Source of the DNA: Rhodosalinus halophilus
GTDB lineage: Bacteria; Pseudomonadota; Alphaproteobacteria; Rhodobacterales; Rhodobacteraceae
Assembly: GCF_003298775.1 (NCBI RefSeq)
Contig: NZ_QNTQ01000008.1
Coordinates: 267,928 to 331,927 of the forward strand
DNA length: 64,000 bases
Direction: 5' to 3'
Shown in pieces: positions 31,868 to 39,750 of this stretch. The translations under genes and the position numbers were made by a program. How positions within the stretch are numbered: the stretch's first letter is position 1; each line of letters starts with the position of its first letter. The notes below the pieces were generated by a model, which saw nothing but the letters and a program-made list of their open reading frames with translations, had not been told where the DNA came from and made no database searches.

Positions 31868-32224
31868 ATGGAAGAGCTGACCTTCACCACACTGATCGCC
31901 GTGTTCGAAGAGATGTTCGGACGCTGGCTGTTCTGGGGCATGGTGGTCGCCGCGGTGGCGGTCACCCTTCTCTACGTCTACGTCCTGATCCGCGACCATT
32001 CGGTGAGCTGGCGCAAGTTCCTGCTCGCGCAGCTCGCCATGCCGGTGGGCGCGGTGGCGGCGGTGATCTTCGTCTTCGCGGTGACCGATTCGGGTCTCGG
32101 CGACATGGGCGGGCCGATCGACGTGATCGTGTTGCTGGGCGTGGCCGCCGCAGGCGCCGTCGGGGCCGCGATCCTCGTCTACACGGTCCAGTCGCTCGTG
32201 GCGCCGCCCGCGCGCGAGACCTGA
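31868..32224 (+). CDS. small three-helix membrane protein linked to sqr
   Basis: A 118-residue protein with three hydrophobic helices (about 20-42, 52-72 and 83-107), separated by a basic loop (RDHSVSWRKF) and a Gly/Asp loop. The N-terminus is acidic and amphipathic (MEELTFTTLIAVFEEMFG). It starts 10 bp after sqr and has a GAGGAG ribosome-binding site, so it is co-transcribed. I recall similar proteins of unknown function (DUF5368) in Rhodobacteraceae but cannot confirm the match. A role in anchoring or supporting the quinone reductase is inference. Confidence 0.75.
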   Translation: MEELTFTTLIAVFEEMFGRWLFWGMVVAAVAVTLLYVYVLIRDHSVSWRKFLLAQLAMPVGAVAAVIFVFAVTDSGLGDMGGPIDVIVLLGVAAAGAVGAAILVYTVQSLVAPPARET

Positions 32225-32354
32225 CGCAGTTTCGCCCGCCGCCCCAGCATCCCCAGATCCCTGGCGGCGGGCGCTTCGCGGCGGGACGGGCGTGATGCGC
32301 CTGTCCCCTCGCCCGCCCGGCCCGCCGCGTCTCTTTCCGTCAAAGCTCCCGCCC

Positions 32355-33068
32355 TCACCCGCGCCAGTCGATGACCTCCTCCGGCGCGGCGCGCTCGGTG
32401 CGGTAGGCATTGGCGGGGTGGTCGGCATCGGCCAGCCCGAAGGCGATGCCGCAGACCACCAGCCGGTCCTCGGGGATGGCGAACCAGTCGCGCAGGAAGG
32501 GCGCCTGCGTGGCCAGCGCGGCCTGCGCGATGCTGGCCACGCCCGCCGCCTGCGCCGCGGTCATGAAGCCGGTGACGAAGGCGCCGCAGTCCAGCACGCC
32601 GTAGGTACCGAGCGCGCGCGGACTCGTCACGATCGCCACGTGCGGCGCGCCGAAGAAGCGGAAGTTCTCCAGCATCTGGCGGGCCGAGGCCGCGCGGTCG
32701 CCCCGCTCGATCCCCAGCGCGCCGTAGAGCTGCCAGCCGCAGACCGAGCGGCGCTCTCTGTAGATCCCTTCGTAGGCGGTGGGAAAGGCGATGTCCGGCT
32801 CCGGGGCGGCTTGCTGCGCGTGGGCATGCAGCGCGGCGCGCAGGCGGTCGGTCTCCGGCTTGCGGGTGACGATCAGCTGCCAGGGCTGGGTGTTGTTCCA
32901 CGAAGCCACCCGCTGCGCCGTCGCGACGATGCGGGCGACCGTCTCCTCCGGAATCGGCGCGTCGCGGAAGGCGCGGCAGGACCAGCGCGCGGCGAAGAGC
33001 CGGTCAAGCGTGACGAGAGCGTCAGGCTGCGCCTTTCCGGCCTCGGGTTGCGGCCGAGGGGAGCTCAT
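32355..33068 (-). CDS. nitroreductase family protein
   Basis: A 237-residue FMN-dependent nitroreductase-fold protein. The phosphate-binding start ARWSCRAFRDAPIPEE, the ASWNNTQPWQLIVTRK block and the C-terminal PEDRLVVCGIAFGLADADHPANAYRTER are typical; the central DCGAFVTGFMTAAQAAGVASIAQAAL helix lines the FMN site. The substrate is unknown. Its start overlaps the stop of the racemase gene by 4 bp, so the two are one operon. Confidence 0.9.
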   Translation of the reverse strand: MSSPRPQPEAGKAQPDALVTLDRLFAARWSCRAFRDAPIPEETVARIVATAQRVASWNNTQPWQLIVTRKPETDRLRAALHAHAQQAAPEPDIAFPTAYEGIYRERRSVCGWQLYGALGIERGDRAASARQMLENFRFFGAPHVAIVTSPRALGTYGVLDCGAFVTGFMTAAQAAGVASIAQAALATQAPFLRDWFAIPEDRLVVCGIAFGLADADHPANAYRTERAAPEEVIDWRG

Positions 33069-34153
33069 GCAGTCTCGCGCAGCCAGGCGCGGATCTCCGC
33101 GCCGTGCTCGCCGCGGGCGGGGGCCGGGCGGAGCGGGGCCGCATGCCCATCGAAGCGCGGCGCGGGCGCGGGCTGCAACCCGCTCTCCGCGCGGACCCAG
33201 GTGCCGCGCGCTGTCAGATGCGGGTCGCGCGCGGCCTCTTCGGGGTCGAGCACGGGGGCCACGCAGGCCTCGGAGCCCTCGAAATGCGCCGCCCAGTCAT
33301 CGCGGCTCTTCTGCGCGAAGAGGCCGGCGAGGCGCGCGACCAGGCGCGGCCAGCGGTCCGCGTCGAACTGATCGGCGAAATCCGCATCGTCGGCAAGCCC
33401 CATGCGGTCGAGAAACGCGTCGTAGAACTTGCGCTCGAGGCACTGGACGGTGACGAAGCCGCCGCAGGCGCAGACATAGGTGCGGCACCAGTGCGGCCCG
33501 TCGAGCAGGCTGCGCCCGCGCGTCATCGACACCGCCCCCTGCGGCGCCATCGACATCAGCAGGGCCATCATGTGCGCCGAGCCGTCCACGATGGCCGCGT
33601 CCACCACGCTGCCGCCTCCGCTCGCGCGCGCCTTCAGCAGTCCCGCCAGCATGCCGGCGACGAGGTAGAGCGCGCCACCGCCGATGTCCCCCACCAGCGT
33701 GGGCGGCGTGAGCGGCGGGGTGCCCGGCGGAGACGCATACCACAGCGCGCCCGAGAGCCCGATGTAGTTCAGGTCGTGGCCGGCCTGCGTCGCGCGCGGC
33801 CCCTCCTGCCCCCAGCCGGTCATGCGGCCGTAGACAAGCGCCGGGTTGAGCGCATGCGCCGCCTCCGGCCCCATGCCCAGCCGCTCCATCACGCCGGGCC
33901 GGAAGCCCTCGATCAGACCGTCGGCGCGCGCGACCAGCGCCTCGAGCACGGCCAAGTCCTGCGGATCCTTGAGGTCGAGCGCGATCGAGCGCTTGCCCCG
34001 GTCCAGAAGGCTGCGCTCGCCCATGCCCGGCGTGCCGGCCGGCACGCGGCGGTGAACGACGATCACCTCCGCGCCCAGATCGGCGAGCATCATGCCCGCG
34101 AAGGGCGCCGGCCCCAGCGCCTCGACCTCGACGATGCGGATGCCCTCGAGCAT
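33065..34153 (-). CDS. alpha-methylacyl-CoA racemase-like protein (CaiB/BaiF family)
   Basis: A 362-residue family III CoA-transferase-fold protein. The segment YGRMTGWGQEGPRATQAGHDLNYIGLSGAL contains the His and Asp region of alpha-methylacyl-CoA racemase, and GDIGGGALYLVAGMLAGLLKA and DAAIVDGSAHM follow as in that enzyme. Racemases of this group interconvert (2R)- and (2S)-methylacyl-CoA esters so that branched acids can enter beta-oxidation. The start MLEGIRIVEVEALGPAPFAGMMLADLGAEVI is the standard family N-terminus; a longer frame upstream is rejected. It overlaps the nitroreductase gene by 4 bp. Confidence 0.87.
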   Translation of the reverse strand: MLEGIRIVEVEALGPAPFAGMMLADLGAEVIVVHRRVPAGTPGMGERSLLDRGKRSIALDLKDPQDLAVLEALVARADGLIEGFRPGVMERLGMGPEAAHALNPALVYGRMTGWGQEGPRATQAGHDLNYIGLSGALWYASPPGTPPLTPPTLVGDIGGGALYLVAGMLAGLLKARASGGGSVVDAAIVDGSAHMMALLMSMAPQGAVSMTRGRSLLDGPHWCRTYVCACGGFVTVQCLERKFYDAFLDRMGLADDADFADQFDADRWPRLVARLAGLFAQKSRDDWAAHFEGSEACVAPVLDPEEAARDPHLTARGTWVRAESGLQPAPAPRFDGHAAPLRPAPARGEHGAEIRAWLRETA

Positions 34154-34271
34154 GCGGTGTCCCTCCCGTCGCAGAGCCTGCGCGGGAACGTCGGCAGGCG
34201 CAAGACGGCCGGCTTGAGGGCGGGCGCGAAGCCTGTCAGTCTGACGCTCCCGGCAGAGAAGAGGACAGTCC

Positions 34272-35078
34272 ATGCAGCAGGCCGAGGATTTCGGCGCCGA
34301 GTCCGCTGCACTCGACGCGCTTCTCGACGCGATGGCGCCCGGCGACTGGCAGCGGCCCACGCAGTTCAAGGGCTGGACGCCCGAGGACATTCTCGTTCAC
34401 CTGCATTTCTGGAACCGCGCGCAGGATCTCGCGCTCACCGATCCCGAGCGATTCGCCTCCGAGACCGAACCGCTGCGCCGCGCGCTCGAGTCCGGGCGCG
34501 GACGCCTCCACGAAGCGCAGGAGGTGCGCGAGCGGGGTCCGGTGCTGCGCGCGGCCTGGGCCGCCTACGCCGCCGAGATGGCCCGCCGTTGGGCCGAGGT
34601 CGATCCCCGCCGCCGCCTGCCCTGGATCGGGCCGGAGATGTCGGCGCGCTCGGCGATGACCGCGCGCCAGATGGAGACCTGGGCCCACGGTCAGGCGATC
34701 TGGGACATGCTGGGGCGCGAGCGCGAGGAAAGCGATCGCCTTGCCAACATCGTGCATCTGGGCGTGGCGACCTTGGGATGGTGCTTCGAGGTGCAGGGGC
34801 TGGGCACGCCGCCGCATCTGCCGCGGCTGGAGCTGGTCGCGCCTTCTGGCACCCTGTGGACCCATGGTGCGCCCGACTGTCCCGACAGGATCGAAGGGAG
34901 CGCGGTCGATTTCTGCCGGGTGGTGACGCAGACCCGCAACGTCGCGGATACCGCGCTGCGCGTCACGGGGCCCGTGGCCACGCAATGGATGGCGCATGCG
35001 CAGTGCTTCGCCGGTCCGCGCGAGCGCCCGCCTGCCCCGGGCACGCGCTACCGCGCGTCACCGCCCGACCCGGCTTGA
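34272..35078 (+). CDS. TIGR03084-type (DinB/maleylpyruvate isomerase-like) metal-binding protein
   Basis: A 268-residue protein. The N-terminal part is a DinB-like four-helix bundle: GDWQRPTQFKGWTPEDILVHLHFWNRAQDLAL near the start, and RQMETWAHGQAIWDML with a potential metal His. A smaller C-terminal alpha/beta part follows (CFAGPRERPPAPGTRY). The pattern matches the TIGR03084 family as I remember it. In other bacteria such genes lie beside acyl-CoA metabolic genes, as here. It is divergent from the racemase gene, with 118 bp between. The reaction is not known. Confidence 0.72.
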   Translation: MQQAEDFGAESAALDALLDAMAPGDWQRPTQFKGWTPEDILVHLHFWNRAQDLALTDPERFASETEPLRRALESGRGRLHEAQEVRERGPVLRAAWAAYAAEMARRWAEVDPRRRLPWIGPEMSARSAMTARQMETWAHGQAIWDMLGREREESDRLANIVHLGVATLGWCFEVQGLGTPPHLPRLELVAPSGTLWTHGAPDCPDRIEGSAVDFCRVVTQTRNVADTALRVTGPVATQWMAHAQCFAGPRERPPAPGTRYRASPPDPA

Positions 35079-35124
35079 CAGCGCGCCGCGCCGCGGCTCC
35101 TGTCCCTGCGGGGAGGACGGCGCA

Positions 35125-36189
35125 ATGACCGAAGACAGCCGACCGGCGCAGAACGCCGCGACAGACCCGCCGGATCCGGCGCGGCTGGAGCGCTGGCTCG
35201 CCGCGCATGTGCCGGGCTTCGCCGGGCCGATGACGCTGACGCGCTTTTCGGGCGGGCAATCGAATCCGACCTGGCGCGTGGACACGCCCGAACGCGCCTA
35301 TGTCCTGCGCGCCAAGCCGCGCGGCGCGCTGCTGCCCTCGGCGCATGCGGTGGATCGCGAGTTTCGCGTGATGGGCGCGCTCGCAGGTTCGGGCGTGCCG
35401 GTGCCGGAGATGCGCGCGCTCTGCGAGGATCCCGAGGTGATGGGCCGGACTTTCTTCGTCATGGAGCATGTCCCCGGACGGATCTTCTTCGACCAGCGGC
35501 TGCCGGACATGTCGCGCGAGGAGCGCGCGGCGATCTTCGACGACATGAACCGGGTGATCGCGCGGCTGCACAGCCTGCGGCCTGCGGACGTCGGGCTCGA
35601 CGACTTCGGCAAGCACGGCGCCTACATGGCCCGGCAGGTCGCGCGCTGGACGAAGCAGTACCGCGCCTCCGAGACGGCCCCCAATCCGGCGATGGAGAAC
35701 CTGATCGCCTGGCTGCCCGAGCATCTGCCCGACGAGCGCAAGGTGGGCATCATTCACGGCGATTTCCGGCTCGACAACCTGATGATCCACCCGACCGAGC
35801 CGCGCATCGTCGCGGTGCTCGACTGGGAGCTTTCGACGCTGGGCGATCCGATGGCGGATTTCGCCTATCACGCGCTGTCCTGGCGGGTCTCGCCCGATCT
35901 CTTCCGCGGCCTCGCGGGGGTCGATTTCGCGGCGCTCGGCATTCCGGACGAGCGCGCCTACGTCGCGCGCTACCTGGAACGCACCGGGCAGGACTGGCCC
36001 GAGGCCTGGGAGTTCTACCTCGCCTTCAGCCTCTTTCGCATCGCCGCGATCCTGCAGGGAATCGCCAAACGCGCCGAGGCGGGCACGGCGGCCGATCCGC
36101 GCGCCGCCGAGACCGGCGCGCTGGCGGTCCCGCTGTCGGAACTCGCCTGGGATCTGGCCCGCCGCGCCGGCGGAGGCCGCGGCGCCTGA
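35125..36189 (+). CDS. aminoglycoside-phosphotransferase-fold protein (ACAD10-like)
   Basis: A 354-residue kinase-fold protein. It shows a Gly-rich loop (FSGGQSNPTWRV), the catalytic HGDFRLDNLMIHP and the metal-binding LDWELSTLGDP. This is the phosphotransferase type fused to or encoded beside acyl-CoA dehydrogenases (ACAD10/11), where it is thought to phosphorylate 4-hydroxyacyl-CoA. The neighbours (methylacyl-CoA racemase, enoyl-CoA hydratase-like gene) fit a lipid or branched-acid pathway. A GGGAGGAC ribosome-binding site precedes the ATG. Antibiotic resistance is not suggested. Confidence 0.85.
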   Translation: MTEDSRPAQNAATDPPDPARLERWLAAHVPGFAGPMTLTRFSGGQSNPTWRVDTPERAYVLRAKPRGALLPSAHAVDREFRVMGALAGSGVPVPEMRALCEDPEVMGRTFFVMEHVPGRIFFDQRLPDMSREERAAIFDDMNRVIARLHSLRPADVGLDDFGKHGAYMARQVARWTKQYRASETAPNPAMENLIAWLPEHLPDERKVGIIHGDFRLDNLMIHPTEPRIVAVLDWELSTLGDPMADFAYHALSWRVSPDLFRGLAGVDFAALGIPDERAYVARYLERTGQDWPEAWEFYLAFSLFRIAAILQGIAKRAEAGTAADPRAAETGALAVPLSELAWDLARRAGGGRGA

Positions 36190-36343
36190 CGCACGGCGTG
36201 CAATCGCACACTGGTCGGGCGGCACGGGCGAACTAACTGCTTCGAATTGGAGAGGTCGCGCGGCTGCCCGGCGCGCACCGCGGTCGAGGAGTCCGCGTCA
36301 CGGCCGGGGTTTCCCCCGCGCGGCGAGGGACAGGAAGAACGCG

Positions 36344-37192
36344 ATGGTCTACGCTTCACGCGACGCGACACGCGCGAGCCGCACCCTGCCGGCCACCTCG
36401 ACGCTCGACCTCGAACTGGAGGACGGCTGGCTGTTCGTCTGGCTCAACGAGCCGTCGCTTCGAAATCCGCTTTCCTCGCAGCGCGTCGCCGATCTCGCGC
36501 GTGTCTGCGAGACGCTCGCGCTGCGGCCGGACATCCGCGGCGTCGTCTTCCGCGGGCGCGGCGGCATCTTCTCCGCCGGTGGCGATCTTTCCATGCTGCG
36601 CGCCGCCGCCAACGGCGAGGTCGAACGCGAGTCGCTCATCCGCGCGAGCCGCGCGACCGGCGCGCTCTTGCGGCGGGTGGCGACGCTGCCCCAGCTCACG
36701 GTGATGGCGGTCGAGGGCGAGGCGGTCGCCGGGGGCTGCGGCCTTGTCGCCGCGGGCGATGTCGTCGTCGCCGAGCGCGGCGCGAGGTTCTGCTTCTCCG
36801 AGACGAGGATGGGGCTGGTGCCGGCACAGATCGCGCCCGTGGTCATGACGCGGCTCGGCTGCCGCGTGGCGCGGCGGCTGCTTCTGCTGGGCGACAGCCT
36901 GACCTCCGAAGAGGCGCAGGCCGCCGGCCTCGCGGATGTGGTCGTGGATGGCCCGGACGCCCTGGACGGCGAACTCGCCGGGCTCAGGGCGCAGGCGCGG
37001 CTCTGTGCGCCGGGCGCCGTGTCGGCCACCAAGCGGCTGCTGATGGATCTGCCGGGGCTCTTCCCGGACGAGCAGCTCGACATGGCCGCGCAGGTCTTCG
37101 CCGATCAACTCGACAGCGCCGAGGGCCGGGACGGGCTGGAAAGCTTCTTCGGCCGCCGCCCCCCCGGCTGGGTGAGCGACGGCGAGGCCTAG
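36344..37192 (+). CDS. enoyl-CoA hydratase/isomerase family protein
   Basis: A 282-residue crotonase-fold protein. The oxyanion-hole segments are GGIFSAGGDLSML and AVEGEAVAGGCGLVAAGD, and the ETRMGLVPAQIAPVVM region supplies the usual catalytic acidic position. The C-terminal SATKRLLMDLPGLF block is standard. Its exact hydratase or isomerase substrate cannot be read; context points to branched or modified acyl-CoA. Its stop shares the tetramer CTAG with the convergent LysR gene. Confidence 0.87.
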   Translation: MVYASRDATRASRTLPATSTLDLELEDGWLFVWLNEPSLRNPLSSQRVADLARVCETLALRPDIRGVVFRGRGGIFSAGGDLSMLRAAANGEVERESLIRASRATGALLRRVATLPQLTVMAVEGEAVAGGCGLVAAGDVVVAERGARFCFSETRMGLVPAQIAPVVMTRLGCRVARRLLLLGDSLTSEEAQAAGLADVVVDGPDALDGELAGLRAQARLCAPGAVSATKRLLMDLPGLFPDEQLDMAAQVFADQLDSAEGRDGLESFFGRRPPGWVSDGEA

Positions 37193-38073
37193 GCCGGCAA
37201 CGCCGCACCATGCACGAGCGCGCGCAGCAGCGGATTGGGAAAGCGCCGCTCCAGCGTCACGGCATAGAAGCTCTCGACGATGCCGGGCAGGCGCTGCGCC
37301 TCGACGAGTACGCCCTGCGCGAGCTCGTCGGTCACGACGATCGGGGGCAGCACGGCGAGTCCCGCGTCCGCGCGCGCCAGCAGGCGCATCATCGCCATGT
37401 CGTCCACCTCCGCCGCGATCTGCGGGCGCAGGCCGAGCCGGTCGCAGAGCGCATCGAAGCCCGTGCGCACGCCGCTGTCGCTGGTGGGCAGGATCACCGG
37501 CTGCTGCACCAGCAGATCCTCGAGCGCCCCGCCCTGCCCCAGCCGCGCCGGCGTGCCGACGAGGCTGACGCCCTGTTCGTCGAGCTTGTGCGAGACGAAG
37601 GGCGTGACCGCGTCGCGCGCCGCGGCCCGGTTCAACAGCACCACGTCCAGGTTGAGCTGTTCCAGCGCCTGCATCAGCTCCGCCGGCCCGCCCGAGTGCA
37701 GGATGATCTCGACATCCGCGCGCCCGAGCAGCGGGCGCAGGAAGGCCAGCGTGAAGTTGCGCGACAGCGTCGCCAGCGCGCCCACCCGCAGCGCACGGCG
37801 GGTCCGCCCCTGCGCCTTGAGCGTGTCGAGCAGCTCTTCGCCCGCAGAGAAGATCGTATCGGCATGGTCGAGCGCGATCCGGCCCGCCTCGGTCAGCACG
37901 AGCTGCCGGCCGCGGCGCTCGAAGAGCGGGTGGCCAAGCTGCTGCTCGAGCTTGCGGATCTGCGTCGACAGCGCGGATTGCGACAGGTTCAGCCGCTCGG
38001 CCGTGCGGGTCAGATTGCCGTCATGCGCCACGGCCCAGAAATAGCGGAGGTGGTTGTAGTTGAGCTGCGCCAT
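37189..38073 (-). CDS. LysR-family regulator divergent from the DAB carbon-uptake operon
   Basis: A 294-residue LysR regulator. The start MAQLNYNHLRYFWAVAHDGNLTRTAERLNLSQSALSTQIRKLEQQLG is the NhaR-like HTH version. The effector domain follows, with only one or two cysteines. It is transcribed away from dabB, and a 7-bp inverted repeat with T-N11-A spacing begins 2 bp before its start codon. LysR genes next to dab operons occur in other bacteria, so control of inorganic carbon uptake is a reasonable inference. An in-frame start 20 codons upstream would cross the operator and is rejected. Confidence 0.88.
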   Translation of the reverse strand: MAQLNYNHLRYFWAVAHDGNLTRTAERLNLSQSALSTQIRKLEQQLGHPLFERRGRQLVLTEAGRIALDHADTIFSAGEELLDTLKAQGRTRRALRVGALATLSRNFTLAFLRPLLGRADVEIILHSGGPAELMQALEQLNLDVVLLNRAAARDAVTPFVSHKLDEQGVSLVGTPARLGQGGALEDLLVQQPVILPTSDSGVRTGFDALCDRLGLRPQIAAEVDDMAMMRLLARADAGLAVLPPIVVTDELAQGVLVEAQRLPGIVESFYAVTLERRFPNPLLRALVHGAALPA

Positions 38074-38074
38074 G

Positions 38075-38097
38075 ACCGTTCCATAACAGAGAACGGT
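38075..38097. promoter_or_regulatory. LysR operator between the regulator and dabB
   Basis: ACCGTTC (38075-38081), 9-bp spacer, GAACGGT (38091-38097): a perfect inverted repeat with T-N11-A spacing. It overlaps the ribosome-binding region of the LysR gene, so binding would also repress the regulator. It lies 86 bp before the dabB start. Confidence 0.65.
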
Positions 38098-38183
38098 TAC
38101 ACGCATACAATGAATTTTTCTTTCCTGTGCCACCGCATTACCTCGCTCTGCACCATTGTGACGAGAGCGAGGGAAACGCGCAG

Positions 38184-39728
38184 ATGGATATCTACACCCT
38201 GTCCCTTCTGGCGCCGCTGGCGCTGATCGCGGCCGCGGCCGCCGGCTTTCTGAATTCCGGCCGCCGTCCGGAATGGGTGCCGCAGATCGCCGAGGGCGCG
38301 GCGCTGGTCGCTGTCGCGGTCGCCGTGGTCTCGGGCCTCGTGCTGGCCGCCAACGGCCCCGGCACGGGCGAGGTCATCGGCCTCATGGTCCGGCTCGACC
38401 TGCTCAGCGTCATCATGCTGCTGCTGGTCAGCTTCGTGGGCTGGGTGGTCCTGCGCTACACGCGCACCTACCTCGACGGCGAGGACCGGCAGGGCGCCTT
38501 CACCGGATGGATGGCGCTGACGCTGGCGTCGGTCCTCGTGTTCGTGCAGGCGGGGCATCTGGCGCTTTTCGTGGTGGCCTTCATCGCCACCTCGGTCTTT
38601 CTGCAGCGGCTGCTCCTCTTCTACCCCGAGCGGGTGCAGGCGCAGCGCGCGGCGAAGAAGAAGTTCGTCACCTCGCGGCTGGGCGAGGCGGCGCTGATCA
38701 CCGCCGCCGTGCTGCTCTACAACGGCTATGGCACGGCCGAGATCGGCGAGATCCTGGCCGCGGCACGCATCGGCGTGACGCCGGAGGCGGCGCTCTGGGC
38801 CGCGGGCTTCCTGGCGCTTGCCGCGCTGCTGAAGTCGGCGCAGTTCCCGACGCACGGCTGGCTCACCGAGGTTATGGAGACGCCCACGCCGGTCTCGGCG
38901 CTGCTGCACGCGGGCGTCATCAACGCGGGCGGCTTCCTGCTGATCCGCTTCGCCGACGTGCTGCTTCTGGCGCCCGGTGTGCTGGCGGTGCTGGTCATGA
39001 TCGGCGGCTTCACGGCGGTCTTCGGCGGGCTCGTCATGCTGACGCAGCCGGCGGTCAAGACCTCGCTCGCCTGGTCCACGGTCGCGCAGATGGGCTTCAT
39101 GATCCTGCAATGCGGGCTCGCGCTCTTCCCGCTGGCGCTGCTGCACATCGTGGCGCATTCGCTCTACAAGGCACATGCGTTCCTTGCCTCGGGGCAGGCC
39201 GTCGACGGCGTGGCCGCGATCCGGCGGCCCGGCCCGGTGGCGATCCCGAACGGCGCGGCGGTGCTCAAGGCCTTCGTCGCGGCGCTGGCGATCTACGGGG
39301 TCGTGGGCGCAGGCTTCGGCTTCGAGTCGAAGTCCCCGCAGGCGATCGCGCTGGGCGCCATCCTGATCTTCGGCGTGGCCTACCTGCTGGCCCAGGGCCT
39401 GGCGGACCAGGCGCCCAAGGTGCTCACCCAGCGGACCGCGCTCTACTCGGTCGCGGCCTCGATCGCCTATTTCGCGCTGCAGCGCGGCGCAGAAGCAGCC
39501 ATGGCCGGCACCTTGCCCGCCACGCCCGCGCCCGGGCCGCTGGAATGGGCGCTCATCGTGCTGGCGGTGATCTCCTTCGGCGCGGTCGCCGTCGCGCAGG
39601 CGATGTTCCCGCTCTGGGCCTATCACCCGGCGGCGGCGGGCCTGCGGGTGCATCTGTCGAACGGGCTTTACGCGAACGCGGTGATGGACCGCATCCTCGG
39701 CGGCTGGGCGCTGCGGCGGTCGAACTGA
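38184..39728 (+). CDS. dabB: DabB, proton-channel subunit of the DAB inorganic-carbon pump
   Basis: A 514-residue NuoL/MrpA-like membrane protein with about 13 helices. The proton-translocating core is seen in [34 protein letters not shown] and in the Lys/His-rich helix around [13 protein letters not shown]. It is the first of two genes whose products together form the DAB (DABs accumulate bicarbonate) complex, in which DabB couples cation flow to vectorial CO2 hydration by DabA. It is not a stray complex I subunit because dabA follows directly. The start is MDIYTLSLL at 38184; the earlier in-frame codon lies within the divergent promoter. Confidence 0.92.
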   Translation: MDIYTLSLLAPLALIAAAAAGFLNSGRRPEWVPQIAEGAALVAVAVAVVSGLVLAANGPGTGEVIGLMVRLDLLSVIMLLLVSFVGWVVLRYTRTYLDGEDRQGAFTGWMALTLASVLVFVQAGHLALFVVAFIATSVFLQRLLLFYPERVQAQRAAKKKFVTSRLGEAALITAAVLLYNGYGTAEIGEILAAARIGVTPEAALWAAGFLALAALLKSAQFPTHGWLTEVMETPTPVSALLHAGVINAGGFLLIRFADVLLLAPGVLAVLVMIGGFTAVFGGLVMLTQPAVKTSLAWSTVAQMGFMILQCGLALFPLALLHIVAHSLYKAHAFLASGQAVDGVAAIRRPGPVAIPNGAAVLKAFVAALAIYGVVGAGFGFESKSPQAIALGAILIFGVAYLLAQGLADQAPKVLTQRTALYSVAASIAYFALQRGAEAAMAGTLPATPAPGPLEWALIVLAVISFGAVAVAQAMFPLWAYHPAAAGLRVHLSNGLYANAVMDRILGGWALRRSN

Positions 39729-39750
39729 GGCAGGAACAGGGAGCGAAACG

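Noticed and set aside
35125..36189. Aminoglycoside resistance kinase
   Set aside because: The sequence is of the ACAD10-type phosphotransferase group and lies among acyl-CoA genes; only the kinase fold is shared.
38184..39728. Stray complex I subunit NuoL or Mrp antiporter subunit
   Set aside because: The next gene is dabA with all zinc ligands; no other nuo or mrp genes are adjacent.
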